Assembly (NCBI GenBank): GCA_025201805.1
Contig: MU619275.1
Coordinates: forward strand, 183,308-233,698
Length of the DNA: 50,391 bases
Reading direction: 5' to 3'
Source: Parasitella parasitica
Taxonomy: Eukaryota > Mucoromycota > Mucoromycetes > Mucorales > Mucoraceae
Part shown: positions 35,289 through 48,078 of the stretch, piece by piece
Layout: each line of letters opens with the position of its first letter
How positions within the stretch are numbered: position 1 is the first letter of the stretch
The notes under the pieces: generated by a model
Databases searched by the model: none
What the model saw: the letters and a program-made list of their open reading frames with translations, nothing else
What the model was told of the DNA's origin: nothing
Position numbers and translations under genes: made by a program

Positions 35289-36293
35289 TAGTTCCGTCAA
35301 TTGAAGTGACTAAACACAAATACATCGAACACCGTCAATTTGTACACCTGCATTTCACACAAACCTTGATTTAACTTTTTGTCAGCATAAATGATATACT
35401 CCGCACTCAATTGTGCATTATTCTACATGAGCTGATTTAATGTTTATAAGGATGGAATGTACCATCAATCCAAAATGAAAAGCATTGCCATGTATATACA
35501 GAGCAAAAAAAAATAAATGCTTGTAATTTGATAAAAGAACAGCCTCAAAATTTAGAAAAGTTATTAGTGTGCAATATATAATCGAGAAACAGAATCTGAT
35601 TAATAATATGCATTCACAATTATTTGTATAAACATATCTTATTTTTTTTTTTTGTGCATCCATATTATCTGATGCATAAAGGATTGACATTGATGCTATT
35701 TAATAAACAACCTGGTTGTGTTTATACATATTGTATCACGAAATAATCGCATGAGTAGTATATTTTTAATGGTTGTTAATAATGGAAGTGTGGGGATGCA
35801 TTCCTGCGCTCCAATCAGATGAACCAACTTTCATATGATTATGGAGGTAGTTGAAGAATAGTTTTTCCTTCTTACATACGCTGCTTTTTTCTTTTCTGAG
35901 CCTGCTTATTACGTAATGATGTACATAACGGCAGCTTCCATAGGAACATCTTATTGATGTATATTATGCATTAATTCATTGCGGAGTATTCATGCTTCGA
36001 AATCATGCCCTCATTTAATGGATCTTTTACCAAACAGCTTATAAATTTCCATGAGACGCATTTTTGGGTTGAAAAAATAACAATCAGAGGCTCAGCTTTT
36101 GTTGTGGACCCTGCATACAATATCTGGCTCCCACTTACATTTGTTGAGACTCACATAGTTTACTTTTGCCTTTTTCCGAAATTAACAGTTTAGAGTTATG
36201 TATTGTATGTGTATTATGTGAATATTCATATAGGATGCTATATATATTTAATGAATGGCACTACTGTATTTACATTATGCAATTTTTTCTCCT
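35289..36293. other. Intergenic region
   Basis: Remaining acyl-CoA oxidase upstream region and the SEY1 3' flank. AT-rich; short frames at 35418-35690 and 36005-36193 lack support. Confidence 0.5.
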
Positions 36294-39263
36294 CTAATCG
36301 CTTTTGTCTTTTATATCAGACAGTTCATATTGTTGACTTCCGTGGCCAGTAGTATTGATAGCTTCTGCAAGCCGAGATTTAGCCATTTTAGTAGCTTCAT
36401 TTATGACTGTAGTAACGATCCTTTCTGCAGGACCCCAAAGATTGAGAGCATAAACAACATAACCAATGCTGACACAGAGGATAAAAAGTATAAGGTAAAG
36501 AGGACTTTTGATAATAGCCATGAATTCATTCCACCCAAGAGCAATCATCATGATGATAACCCAAGATGGAATCTTGGCCGTTGTAGCTACTACAGAGCGC
36601 TTGGCTTCCAAATAAAACGCATCTGATTCGCGTTTAAATCTGTTGGTGATGTCAACTTGCTTGGCCTCGCCTAAAATTGTTAGTGATTGTTCAAAGTCAA
36701 AGTCGTCTGTGGATTTGATTACGAACTCTTCATCCAAGCTCAAGTCAATCTTGGAGAATATTTTGATCAACAACAAGGTCTAAGATATTTTTTTTTTGTT
36801 AAAGCAATCAATCTAAAGTAATCGTTGCCATCTGTTCACTGGAATTACCTCATCTCTAGCTTTTTTAAAGTAAGAATCTATGTCGTCTTCTGGCTCCCAG
36901 ACTTTGGGAAGTCCCTTGTCGTCATAACGGAACTTTTCTTCGAATCTTAAATAAAAGTGAGTAAGACCTTGGATACAATCTGTTACTTTAACATTCCAAG
37001 TACCTGTTACGAAGCTTTAATAATAGCAAATTGTCTGTCAATTCTTCATCCACTTTTTTACGGAGTACAACCCAAGTCTGTCTCTTAAGATCAGCAGTAG
37101 ACTCGGCAATTTCTTCTTCTGAGGAATCGAAACCTATAAAGATGTTGTATCAGCAATACTATTTCTTTCTACAAAGTGTTTCCACTCACTTTTAGCTTTT
37201 TTAGCCAGCAGTTTTTCGCCATCAGAAACAGTTGATTTGTATATTTCAATGATTTTGTGCCACATGTCTTTTTCAGGACGATTAAGTTCGAGAGCAACAG
37301 GATCTGCAAGTTCAGATTCAATTTGCTTTTCAAGCGACTTGTTCATCTTTCTGAATTCCTCGACTCGAGCTCTTGATGATATTTCTGTGAAATCTTCGTT
37401 TAAAAGCTCTTGTTCGTGAGAGTATGACCAATCTGTATCTGATAAGATGATAGCTAAAAGAAAAGAAAAATCAGAATAAACTTAATTACGACGACGATTG
37501 CCTGCCGATGCCTCGTCCTCCCCCCCCCTTTTTTTTTTGTTCTACCTTTAGCACCATTTAAAAACATATCATTAGCTTCTTTTTTACAAGAAGACACAGC
37601 CTCGGCAAAGTTATATCCAGGTATTTTCAAGTGCTTTTGGAGGTTTTCATCAAACCTGATGATGGCCTTCTTGTGGAGGTTATTCAATTGACCAACAAAA
37701 TATACTCCCAATTGAGTATTCAGCTTGACAAGCATTTCTAGTCGCTTTTTTTGATAAACACCTTGATTATAACGAGATGCGCTCTTGTCAAAAGTCTGAA
37801 TTGCTTCTTCCCTCATCAACTTCATTTGTTCACCCAAGTCAGGAATGATTTGATTCTTTTCCAGGATGGGTGATTTGAATGGAGCAATTTGCTCTTTAAA
37901 TGCTTCAAACGCAGCCTACAATACAAATCAACGGGTTGGTATAAATGTCTGAGATATATCAAGTGATGCTACTGTACGTTTGAAATTTCGTCACATCTAT
38001 ATTGGGCTAATAATTCTTGTTGGGTAGGTAGGTCCAAATCCTTGTTGGTAAGCACTTTATCCCAAATACTAGAAGCATACATAGTATAACCATCTGCGGG
38101 AATCCGTTTATGATATTCAGGGCGGAAGACAAAATCAGGATTCTCGGCATCGTTGAATCTAGTATTGGTAGGTCGGTACATGTAAATACCCTTTACAATT
38201 TCGCTTTTTTTTTTTACCTTGAGCGAAGTTTTATTACTTCTTGATCGAATTTTTCTGGCAGCAAAACCTTGTGTGGCAACCCAGTAAACATGAAATCAAA
38301 ATAGTCAGTAATTTTGCAATCCTCTAGACCTTCAGGCTGTAATAAAATTCTTTAATCAAACAAAACATTCCAAGATGGTGCTCATTCATTTTTCTTTACC
38401 TTTGACAAGCTCTCCCAAATCTTTTCTAAATCCGCCTTCAATGTCTTTGCTAGATTTTCTAAGGGTGTGGCGCCAACGAAATCTCGAATGACCATCAACA
38501 ATAAAGTCTTTTCTTTGCTACGAGATACAACAGTTGACAAAAGCACGTGTTTATCATAACCAAGAACACTACCTTTTCTGATTTTGAAACAGCTGTAAGT
38601 TGACTTCAAACACAGTTTTCAAAAGACCCATATTTGCACCTTGGTAAAGGCCTACTTGATGTTCCCATAAATTGATAATGATAACTTCGCTAGTTGCCAT
38701 AGAAAACAAGGCAGACTTTCGTTCAAAGTCTTGATCTTCACCTCTTTCACGGCCGTCAGTACCCTCGACATCCATCACAAGGACATGCATCCCTCTACCA
38801 CGAGACAGCCAAATGCCTTTTGTAGTCTGTTGACGCTGGTTTTCATCCATTTCAACAAATGAGGTACCAAAGAGCCGATTCAATAAGGTGCCTTTGATGG
38901 TGGAAAGGTAAATTGACTGTTGTGTGCTTGCGGGGCAAGGATACTTACTTTTGCCGGTACTTTGAGAGCCAAAAACGGCCACAACGTTATATTTGAAGCC
39001 AACATCTGCTAAACCCCAGGTTTTCATGTAATCAGGAAGTAGCTCACTAGCATTTAAGTGATTAGTATTTGATGAATTAATTGTAGAAAAAGATTGCATT
39101 ACGTGAATTTTTGATGTTCATCTACAACTTGAAGACGAGGAATAGTCTCCAAGTCATGGTCCCAGTCTTTGATTGCACTGGTGCTTGTCTTGATTGTGGA
39201 TAAGGTTTCAGTAGGGGCAGAGATCGAAGGGTTTTCGTCAGAGTGACTAATAGTGGATTCCAT
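36294..39263 (-). CDS. SEY1: Sey1/RHD3 atlastin-type dynamin GTPase
   Basis: Eleven exons on the minus strand: 39263-39103, 39046-38949, 38891-38573, 38517-38400, 38336-38218, 38158-37978, 37915-37546, 37453-37190, 37133-37004, 36945-36849, 36779-36294, giving 780 residues, matching the family. It mediates homotypic fusion of ER tubules. The GTPase domain has [14 protein letters not shown] (P-loop at about 80-88, split by an intron), a switch threonine in [26 protein letters not shown] (G3) and VIRDF (G4-like). A long helical stalk follows ([26 protein letters not shown]). Near the C-terminus are two close membrane segments ([33 protein letters not shown]) and a cytosolic tail. All introns are 55-92 nt GT-AG. 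Confidence 0.95.
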
Positions 39264-39470
39264 CTTGAAAATATCTGTTGAAGAGTGGAGAGAAAAGAAA
39301 AACCGATACTATCAAGTTTTTATACACAACGGAACTGGAACGGAGCAGCCAATTGATGTGCACTGTGTATGCAGATTTTTGAATAAGCGTCGCTTCCGGA
39401 GCGTCATGTCGACGCATCTCATCTGCTCTTTTCGTCCATTCCAGACATTGTGCCGCATAGATATAACAAG
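39264..39470. promoter_or_regulatory. Shared divergent promoter, SEY1 / MAT2B-like
   Basis: The only 207 bp between the two divergent start codons. It must carry 5' leaders and core promoters of both genes. It is GC-richer than surrounding intergenic DNA (for example CGGAACTGGAACGGAGC and GCGTCGCTTCCGGAGCGTC), consistent with a housekeeping bidirectional promoter. No single factor site is assigned. Confidence 0.5.
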
Positions 39471-40886
39471 ATGAAAGTTGTTGTCACTGGTGCTTCAGGC
39501 TTATTGGGTAGAGCAACTGCAAAGCAATTCAAAAATGCTGGTCACCATGGTAACTATGAACAAGATATTCAGTGAAAGCTGTATTAGACAAAACCATCAA
39601 ATGTAGTTGTTGGCACAGCGTTTTCTCGTACAAAAGGCGATTTAGCCAAAGTAAGTCATGAGATTTAATTATCACTGATCAAGTCTGTTTACCAATTTTC
39701 ATATGTTAGTTGGATTTAACAGATGCTGCAGCAGTAGAACGCTTTTTAAAAGAACAGAAACCTGACGGTAAGCTTCATCTACAGACATATTTCTTGTAGT
39801 ACCGACATTTCACGAGCTAGTTTTGGTTCATTGCGCTGCTGAGCGTCGCCCAGATGTTGCAGAACGGGATCGAGATGCCGTGTTGCGCGTAAGTAGAAGG
39901 TCGAAAGATGCCAAGATCTTATTCTAATTAGTCCTGTTTTCAGCTAAATGTCGAAACCCCTAGAGATTTGGGAAAAATCTGTAAAGAAACAGGAATCATG
40001 CTCATCTACATTAGCACTGATTACGTCTTTGATGGAAATTCTCCTCCATACGAAGTCGAAGATAAGCCAAACCCTTTGAACTTTTACGGCCAAACAAAAT
40101 TAGATGGAGAGGAAGCTATCAAAAGTGTGTATCCTGAGGCCGTAATTCTTCGTGTGCCCATCTTGTATGGCAACACCGAGTATAATGGAGAATCTGCAAT
40201 TAATGTCTTGATCGATGTTGTTTTAGTAAGTTTTTATAATCTGAAAGGATAACTCCATCATTCTGATCTTTATTGTTGTAGAAGCACGACAAACCCGCTG
40301 ATGTTGATAATGTTGCAAGCCGTTATCCTACCAATGGTATGTCTTTTATCAATGTTGTACATTATTTAATTACTGTATATTCACAATCTTGCAGTTGAAG
40401 ATGTTGGAAGAGTGCTCAAGGATTTGGCAGGTACAGAATTTATTTGCATTTTATCATCTGATGATTCTCGACCGTATGTCTTACCACTGCTTTAGCTGCC
40501 AAGATTGAAAATCATAAAGATATCAAGGGAATCTACCATTTTTCAGGCAAAGAGAGAGTTACAAAATACCAAGTCTGTGGTGAGTCAAAGCGAGATAAGG
40601 ACATAGTGTGGGCGACTGAACGAAATCGAATTAGAAATCATAGGTGACATTTTGGATGCTCCTATCAATCACCTTACGCCACAAAACACTGTCGACAAAG
40701 CTGCTTCAGGTACTTGAAATCTTTAATGAATAAGGTTTTGATTCGCGTTTGTAACATTGTGATAAACAAGTTTCCAGACCTGAAGATTCTCATTTGTCCA
40801 ACAAACGTTTGCAAGAAAACGGCATTGACATAAATTGTGTGAAGCTTGCCACTTGGTTCTCTGAGAATTTAGGGCCTAGGGACTAA
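39471..40886 (+). CDS. MAT2B/RmlD-like NAD(P)-dependent reductase
   Basis: Ten exons: 39471-39549, 39607-39650, 39710-39767, 39821-39888, 39944-40225, 40282-40336, 40395-40430, 40496-40579, 40635-40709, 40771-40886, giving 298 residues. Short-chain dehydrogenase, extended type: Rossmann start VVVTGASGLLGRATA, HCAAERRPDVAERD, IYISTDYVFDGNSPPY, catalytic-type Tyr-x3-Lys in FYGQTKLDGE and RVPILYGN. It is closest in wording to the regulatory beta subunit of methionine adenosyltransferase (MAT2B), itself homologous to dTDP-4-dehydrorhamnose reductase (RmlD). Either role is possible; the AAERRPDV and SRPEDSHL/NKRL parts favour MAT2B. One exon is only 36 nt. It lies head-to-head with SEY1, about 207 bp apart, so they may share a promoter. 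Confidence 0.85.
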
Positions 40887-40896
40887 CTAATTGATC

Positions 40897-40902
40897 AATA
40901 AA
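40897..40902 (+). terminator. Poly(A) signal AATAAA
   Basis: AATAAA 11 bp after the MAT2B-like stop codon, in the right orientation. Very close to the stop, so a short 3' UTR is implied. Confidence 0.45.
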
Positions 40903-41060
40903 GGCATATTGCCTACAACCGACGCTTGTGCTTGCCTGAGATCAGAAGCCTGCTGTGGTTTTTAAAACTATGAATCTGCGTGGACTGTTTGAGCTTACTG
41001 ATAAGAGATGCCATGAAAGAGGGCACGTTGCCGAGTACGTTGGGTCTGAGGGAAACCGAG

Positions 41061-41170
41061 ATAATTAAGTGGGTCGGGATCTTTTGCAGTCTGGAGAGGA
41101 GGGATGTTCATATCAGCCAGTAACCGATGCCAAAAGCTACTGGCATGACAACCAGACAGCGAAGCCCTAC
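41061..41170 (+). ncRNA. Possible structured RNA (H/ACA-like?)
   Basis: The 440 bp between two plus-strand genes is unusually GC-rich for an intergenic region here and contains nested complementary arms: TCTGG (41090-41094) with CCAGA (41152-41156), enclosing ATGCCA (41127-41132) with TGGCAT (41141-41146). GGG near 41071 could pair with CCC near 41165. AGATAA (41060-41065) fits the box H consensus ANANNA, and ACA about 41168 followed by three bases fits a box ACA end. No rRNA guide element was tested. It may equally be a leader of the WD40 gene. The strand is taken from the box order only. Confidence 0.25.
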
Positions 41171-41328
41171 AGAACAAATCCATATAATACAGTACTTTAT
41201 TTGAACAGTCGACATCATTGTTTGAAGGCGCGATTACGAACCAAACGCGATTTTAAAAAGCTGGAGATAAGCGTGTTGTCAGGATCTTTTCCCCTTCAAC
41301 ATAAATTGTATAATAAAATAAACACATA

Positions 41329-43254
41329 ATGACATCTAATCATAGCAAGCGTGTGCGTAATGTTTTACCTAGAAATGCCTCACGAAAAGCATCAAACAGC
41401 AATGCATCAAGTTCGGATTCAGTGCGAGAACATCGACATCTAAAGCGAGTCAATTCTTCAGAAGACTATATCGAGCACCAAGATTCATCAGAGGACAGAA
41501 CTAAAAGATCGCATCGTCGACGTTCGGTTGACAAGGCTTCAAGCCACTCAAAGCACAGTGGGTCTTTGTCCAAGTCTTCAGCTACTCCATCAAATGCAAA
41601 ATCAGCTGGGAGGAAGAGAAGCCTTTCCTCAAATGAAACGAAATCAGCAAAAAGGCCCAAGAGAGCTGCCAAACCCGGTCGCCCTCCTCGGAAATTACCT
41701 TTACTGAGTAATAGATGCTCAAATATGCTGCAGACTCGTATTAAAAACACATCTTTTCCCTTATGTATAGGTGACACTTACATCCTGAAATATGTCCTCG
41801 AAGGACACGCGGAAATCAACATCCCTGTGCGAGACAAGGACGACGTCGAAGATAGTAAGGATATATGGTGTTGCGAGTTTGAACCTACCGCCAATGATTC
41901 AGGCCCTGCCCAAAACTTGGCTATCTGTGCGTCGTACACTGTGCTGTTTGCTGACACATCTCAAGGCAAATATGTGAAAAAATACACTCATGTTGAAAAT
42001 CAAGAGATTTTCTACTGCATGGCTTGGACACGACTTGAAGGGGAGCATTTACTCGATGCAGCAGCGTTAGACGAGGAAGAGGAAGTTAGATTCTGTAATG
42101 TTCTCGCAGTTGCAGGCCGACTAGGCTCGATCAAACTAATAAGCCCGTTGCAGAATGAGTGTTATCGCTACTTGTCTGGACACCAAAAAGCTGTTTTGGC
42201 AATGACATTTGCTAAAACAGAGCCTCGCTGGCTATTCAGTGAGTCCACACGCAGGAAAAGATGCAGAATTGCTACTAACATCTTACTTTAGCTGCTTCTG
42301 CTGATAAAACAGTTCAATTATGGGATATCGGGTCGCCAACTAACACGACGGATAACTCCATGTAAGATTTGATTGAAAAATATTCAGCCTTCTGTTACCC
42401 GTAATGCTGATGAAATACGATAGATGTTTGGCCCGCTTCAAACTACCAGAAAGCTCTGGCGAACCTTCAGCTGTGAGTGTATCGTACGATTTATCCACTC
42501 TGATGGTGGGTTGTAATAATGGCGATTTGGTTGAATTCAAGATAACTGCGGCCCAATTGAAGCAGTTCAAAAAGCTAGCAGAATCATCCAGGCAAAATGA
42601 CTTCAAAGCAAATAAAGGAACCAAGACACCAACTGTTGATCGTTCGATTAAATTTCCCGCAGGAGATGAATGGCATGAGGGCTATGTGGATGATATTCAT
42701 ATCCTCGGTCAAGACGGAGACAATCGTGATAAATCATACAACAAAATCGGTATGGCTACGAGCAAGAAAAATATCATTTTATTTACTAAACACATTCATC
42801 TGTAGTCTCCCGAGGAGCAAAAGATATGGAAATCCTCGTGTGGGATCCTGTTGGAAGCACACGCACTGATGCGAACATTGAAATGTCATTGGATTGGCCG
42901 GATGCAGCAGACTGTACAGGATTAAGATTCAGAGTGATTGAGAAAAATGGGCAAAAAGTACTGCTTGCAGGAGAGTACGATGGCCAAATTTTCATATATA
43001 ATATTGGCAATGGGCGAAAGAGTAAAACGCTGGCGGATAACAGTAAAGAACAATTTACACCAGATAGAGTAAGTTTTTCAAAGTGAAGGCATTCATTATA
43101 TAAATATATGTATTGATAAAGTCTGTAGATTTTGGCTCATAGCATGTCAACTGAAATGATACGTGATGTAACCTGCTCATACGACACCAAGACCATAGCT
43201 GCTGTCGATAACAATAATAATATTTTTATCTGGACATCATCAAGTTCCCGTTAA
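41329..43254 (+). CDS. WD40-repeat nuclear protein with basic N-terminus
   Basis: Five exons: 41329-42238, 42292-42361, 42424-42749, 42806-43068, 43129-43254, giving 564 residues; the first intron has a perfect TACTAAC branch site. The N-terminal 130 residues are Ser/Lys/Arg-rich with an AT-hook-like core (KPGRPPRKLP), suggesting nuclear DNA or chromatin association. The rest is a beta-propeller: DIWCCEFEP, NVLAVAGRLGSIKLI, YLSGHQKAVLAMTF, WLFTASADKTVQLWDI, MEILVWDP, VLLAGEYDGQIFIYNIG and AVDNNNNIFIW at the end. It could be related to chromatin WD proteins such as Eed/Esc or the LRWD1/ORCA propeller, but I cannot choose. A long charged insert lies between blades (FKANKGTKTPTVDRSIKF). Confidence 0.8.
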
Positions 43255-43521
43255 ATGTTTGAAACATCACTCAATGAACTCTGTAGTTTCAAAAAAACGA
43301 TATATAAAGTATATCGCCCAACATCAAATAGCGCCTAATCTAAATCTAAAATGACATGAAGCTTCGTTTTTTTTTTGAGAACATTATGCTTGTAATAAAC
43401 ACTATTTTTGGTTTTATTTTGGAACGTACACTTTTGCACAATAGACTAAAAAGGGGTAAAAGAAACATGTACAATGTGTGTTTGATCATAAAAATTTCTA
43501 TAGAGAATAATTTGACTGGCC

Positions 43522-45058
43522 TTAGCTCTTCCAAGCACTAGGATTTGTACGATTACAGATCAATTGAGTACGATCATAGGAGTTGCGGTTCTTGTTGGCA
43601 ACGATTTGGAAACAAGTGGCACTGCCTTGACGGGAAGAAATGACGGACCATGAAAGGAAGATTTCCCAAATGCGAACCAGCTTTTCACCATACTTGGCCT
43701 TCATAGCGTCTTTGTTCTTCATCCAGTTCTCGTACCATCTGTCAAGAGTGGCAGAGTAATGAACACCAACAGTATCGACGTTATGGATTTCAAAACCGGC
43801 CATTTCAAGTTGACGAAGATACCAATACAAAGGAGTGGAGGCATCGGCACCAGGGAAAATATATCTGGCCATGAAGAGACCCCTTTAATAGTAGAGTTTA
43901 AAAAGACTAATTAGTCCATGTAACCTTCACATGCAATGAATAGACAGAAAAATACCAAATAAAGTCCTCGTATTGCCATGTAGCTCTCAAACCAGCAACC
44001 TGCATGTAAAAGAGACCATCATCTTCCAAGAGCTCACGAATTTCACAGAGGAAGGTCTGGAAGCGACGAATACCAACATGTTCAGCCATTTCCACAGCCT
44101 GTTATAAGGTTGAAAGTCAGTATGGAAACGTAACAAAGAAAGATGTCCTTACCGTGATTTTGTCATACTTTTGGGTCTTGGGAATGTCACGATAATCCAT
44201 ACAAAGGAGATTAGCCTTGTCCTTGACGCCCCATTCTTTAATTCGTTCTTCGCCAAACGCAACTTGATTACGAGCCAGAGTGACACCAGTAGATTGACTT
44301 CCGTAATTCTTGGAAGCATAGGCTACCAAAGTTCCCCAACCACACCCAATGTCCAAATGCTTTTCGCCCTCCTTCAAGTGGAGCTTTTCGCAGACGAGTT
44401 TCATTTTGTTTTCTTGCAGCTCCTCCAAAGTTTCGCGCTTGGTAGGGTCTGAAATGATACCGGATGTATAAACCATAAGAGGGCCCAAGAAGGCTTCATA
44501 GAAATCATTGCCACGGTCGTAGTGATCACGGACTTGGTTCTCATCTTGTTCGCGAGAGTGCCAGAAGGTCTCAGGAAGCCATTGAGTCAAGAAGAACTTG
44601 AATTGGCCAAGCGTAAACTCGAAAGCAGCCCAGTCGTGACGAAGCTCCATAATTTCCAAAGCATCGCCATTGAAATCAACCTTACCGACAAAATAAGCTT
44701 CAAAGAAAGTTTCCATAGGAATCTTGTTGCGGCCGTTGTATTTGGCCTTGAGTTCAGCATCGTGGAAAGTCAAGTAGTGCTCGATAGGTTTGCCAGGAAG
44801 AGGGATGTGGTTTCTGTAACGGGGAGCAAAACGAGAGAAAAGGTAGATGGTCGATGCCAAGATGGGCAGGAACAAGAGCAATGTGATGACAGGGAAGGCC
44901 CAAAGAGGCGATCCCAATGTATAGGTGATGAATGCGGGAATACCTATAACAGCAGCACCCAAAACACGGTTATCAAACGTCTGATTGCCAGCACCTTCAG
45001 CAGGTAGGGTAGCGTTATTGATAGCCGCCCAAGTGGTCGGTTTAAATGGTTTTGACAT
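43522..45058 (-). CDS. Sphingolipid C9-methyltransferase
   Basis: Three exons on the minus strand: 45058-44153, 44098-43956, 43882-43522, giving 469 residues. It adds the C9 methyl branch to the sphingoid base of fungal glucosylceramides using S-adenosylmethionine, in ER-type membranes. Two hydrophobic segments lie at about 33-50 and 53-75. The cyclopropane-fatty-acid-synthase-like catalytic domain has NQVRDHYDRGNDFYEAFLG, MVYTSGII, the SAM-binding HLDIGCGWGTLVAYA (about 234-248), GVTLARNQ, CMDYRDIP and AVEMAEHVG, then LFMARYIFPGADAS. The N-terminal TM pair and length separate it from bacterial cyclopropane synthases. The ending NRTNPSAWKS is intact. It is convergent with the WD40 gene (about 267 bp apart). 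Confidence 0.92.
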
Positions 45059-46779
45059 CTACATGAGAACGTTTGGTTAGTTGAACGCGACAATGAGCAG
45101 TGGAGATCTCCTCCTAAAAAAAACCCCAGAAAGAACTCCCGTTTCTCGTCGCATAGTTGCGGTTGGCATGAATATTTTTTTTTTTTTTTTTTACCTTTTG
45201 TGTGTCTTCTAGTGAAAAAGAGAAAAAAGGAAAGAGAGCAGCGAAAATATCAGGCTTTAAAGAAATTCGAAAAAGTTGAGTTTTGCCTAGTTCTCTTTGT
45301 GTTACATGTCAATAGCTATTAACTGGCTGCTGATACGGTGATTAACGAGGATATCCGCTTTTAGGCATTAGCAATTTAGGTCTCGTTTTCTATACAGTAT
45401 GTTATTATCCGGTTTTTGGATATCATACGGTAAAAGAGCTAAGGAATTGAGTTGTACAAGATTTTGAATTGTTGTTTTGTTTGTTTTATTTGTTTTGAGA
45501 AAGCAAACAATAAAGCAGGCCTCATCCTGAAACAAGATAACGCGCGAGTATACTTGAACATTGCACAGTAAAAAGAGCCGCTGTGGATACAACATAATGC
45601 GGATGTGTGCCGTACTGGGATTATTTTAGTGCTGAGCAAGACTTTGCTTATGCTCTTGATCTTGCAAAACATACCATCAGTCGAATATGCATTGCCTACA
45701 AAAGAAACCACTGTCCCAAGCAAAATTTATGGGAGATCAGAGGCACATCACTATCAACAATGTGAGAAATTAAGACCTTATTGAACCGGTTACAGCTGTT
45801 ACTACTAATGTTGCACCAACCTACAAACATGGATTTACTTTACCCAGATAACTGAAATAGCTGTCTGTAAAAGCAGCAGATTTTTCATATTTATATCCAT
45901 GTAATAGCTTGTAACCGAGAATGCATCCAAAGTTTGTTAAGGATAAATCAAAAATACGTAATGTAAATCAAAAGAGAATCAAGTAATCAAACGAAAGAGG
46001 ACCCTTTTTTTTTTTTTTTTTTATAAAAGTTTTGTTTTGAAACATAAAGCTATGATCATAGGGCAGTCGTTTGGTATAGCTTCGGCTTTGGTTTAAAAGG
46101 CTTTTAATGGTCATATTCTCATGATACTAAATTTTTAATTGAGTACTGAGCAATATTTCAAGGCTTTGAAAAGTCCTCCAGTGTCGCATTATTTTTATAC
46201 TTATTTACAAAAAAAAATTGCATTTCATTTCATGCTTTGTATATAATATATGTCTAATTGCTTTTTACATATCCTTCCACGTCCAAATTTCATAACATCG
46301 TATACATACATTGAACAAACAGTGGTGCAAGGCTCGAGAAAAAAAAATTTCAAGCTCCTCGTAATCTGACATGTAGATCTTTCAGGGCAAATAGCTTAAA
46401 TGCAACTGAGGCTTACAAACCTCGCTTTACTTCATAATCACATCAATAGAGTTATATATAATATGAAAAATGTCAAAAAAAACACAAAAATCCTATTACT
46501 TTTCTCAGTTAATGTACAAAAACTTTATCGCTATATCTAAACAACCAACCATTGATTACGAAGAATAGACAAAATTAAAAAACTAGCCAACACAAAAAAT
46601 CGATAAATTGTTAAAGTATTTGTTCGCTTATCCTATACAAAATAAGCAAGGGAGTTTGGCATCGCACAAGGCAGGCGGCAATGACCCATGTCTGAAAGTA
46701 CCATTTACTGAATATTATCATAACCATCTAAAAGCAGTTTTTTTTTTATTCTTTTATATATATAAGGTAAATGTCGTAA
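45059..46779. other. Intergenic region
   Basis: About 1.7 kb holding the methyltransferase promoter and the 3' flank of the carrier gene. Poly-T runs at 45175-45192 and 46004-46022. Many A/T tracts; no supported gene or RNA. Confidence 0.5.
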
Positions 46780-48078
46780 TTAGGCCCTGACGGGAGCAGT
46801 AACGCGTGCCTTACGAGCACCGAGGAGAACGAGCACCCAAACAGACCAGTCAAACAAAACTTCCTTGGCAAGGAACAAGAAGGCAGCGGTAAGAACGGAT
46901 TGCACAATCTTTGAAGAAATACCCTTATAAAGACCGGCGACGCCTTCACTTGCAATAATTTTCTTAAAACCATCTAAAATGGAGGAATACTTTTCATCAC
47001 CTTGCTGGCTAACTTGCATACGAGACTTGATGACAATGTATGGGTAAGTGATGGCAGTAGCGCAAAGCTTAGAAATAGCACCCAAGAGGAAGAAATCAAG
47101 ATTACCAGGAGTCTTATGCTTGGAAAGCTTGTTTTTGGCTTGTTCAAAGACAGTATATTGGATGATAGGGTTGATGACCAGCACCAAAGCAGCACGAACA
47201 CCAGCATAAAGGCCGGCAAGGCCTTCAGTCTTGAGGATTTGAGCACCAACAGAGAAGGCATTAGCTTTGGAAGCTTTCTCATCACCCTCAACACCCTTCC
47301 TAACTGTCAAACGAGTCTAAAAAAAAATATCATGACTAATATTAGATGACCGAAATTTAACCTCTTTCCCACAGATCTTACATTGACTGTCCAGATAGGA
47401 TGAGTGGCAATAACAACAGCGCAACCAGCAATAGCACCAGACAGCATAGATTCACCAGTGCTCATAGGCTTACCCTTACCCTTGGCCTTTTCAAAAATAG
47501 CCTTGACAGCTTCGTAACAGTAGTAATATACACCTATAAATGTGTCAATGACACACTGCTCCCAAAAGCAAAGAATTTTAGTCAAGCTTACCATTAGTGA
47601 TGGCAATACCAAAAATGCCGGAGCTCAAACCACTGAAAGAAGAGATACAATAAACATCATGCAAACAAGATATCATCACGCTTCAATAAATGAACGAAAC
47701 TTACGAATACAGGCCCTTGGGACCTTCCTTTGCAAGAATTTTGACAAAGGCATCCAAGGTGTTCTATAAAAGGGCAGTTGAAAAATGAGCATTTGTCATG
47801 ATGGTACAAACAGCTTCAAATTAGATTCCCGTCATTCCCATTGTAGGAGAAATCAAGGCACAGAATTGTAAGCTTTGTTTACCTTGTAAGCATCCTTGCT
47901 GGCATCATTCTTTTGGACTTGGAGACGAGAGCTGATCGATACAAGGGGATAGGTCAAGGCCATAGAGACAATACCTCCACCAGCACCTAATAAAACCAGT
48001 TTTCACGTCAACGTGCATTCGTCAGTTAACGCATTCGAACGACCTACCAGAAAGAGCATGAGCAACGTTATCAGACAT
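46780..48078 (-). CDS. ANT1: Peroxisomal adenine-nucleotide carrier (PMP47/Ant1)
   Basis: Six exons on the minus strand: 48078-48048, 47986-47883, 47763-47705, 47632-47592, 47533-47382, 47316-46780, giving 307 residues. Member of the mitochondrial-carrier (SLC25) family, peroxisomal subgroup, which exchanges ATP/AMP (or CoA/NAD-type cofactors) across the peroxisome membrane for fatty-acid activation. Three repeats are visible: ALSGAGGGIVSMALTYPLVSISSRLQVQ, SGAIAGCAVVIATHPIWTVNTRL and LLGAISKLCATAITYPYIVIKSRMQ. PIWTVNTRL and NGVYYYCYE are characteristic of the PMP47/Ant1/SLC25A17 branch. The C-terminus is basic (ARKARVTAPVRA). It matches the peroxisomal theme of acyl-CoA oxidase and SCP2 12-15 kb away. 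Confidence 0.92.

Noticed and set aside
39800-39820. Earlier acceptor for exon 4 of the MAT2B-like gene
   Set aside because: It would insert seven residues before the conserved LVHCAAERRPDV strand; the later acceptor gives the family spacing.
44522-45007. 161-codon plus-strand frame
   Set aside because: Antisense to the sphingolipid methyltransferase first exon; no family motif.
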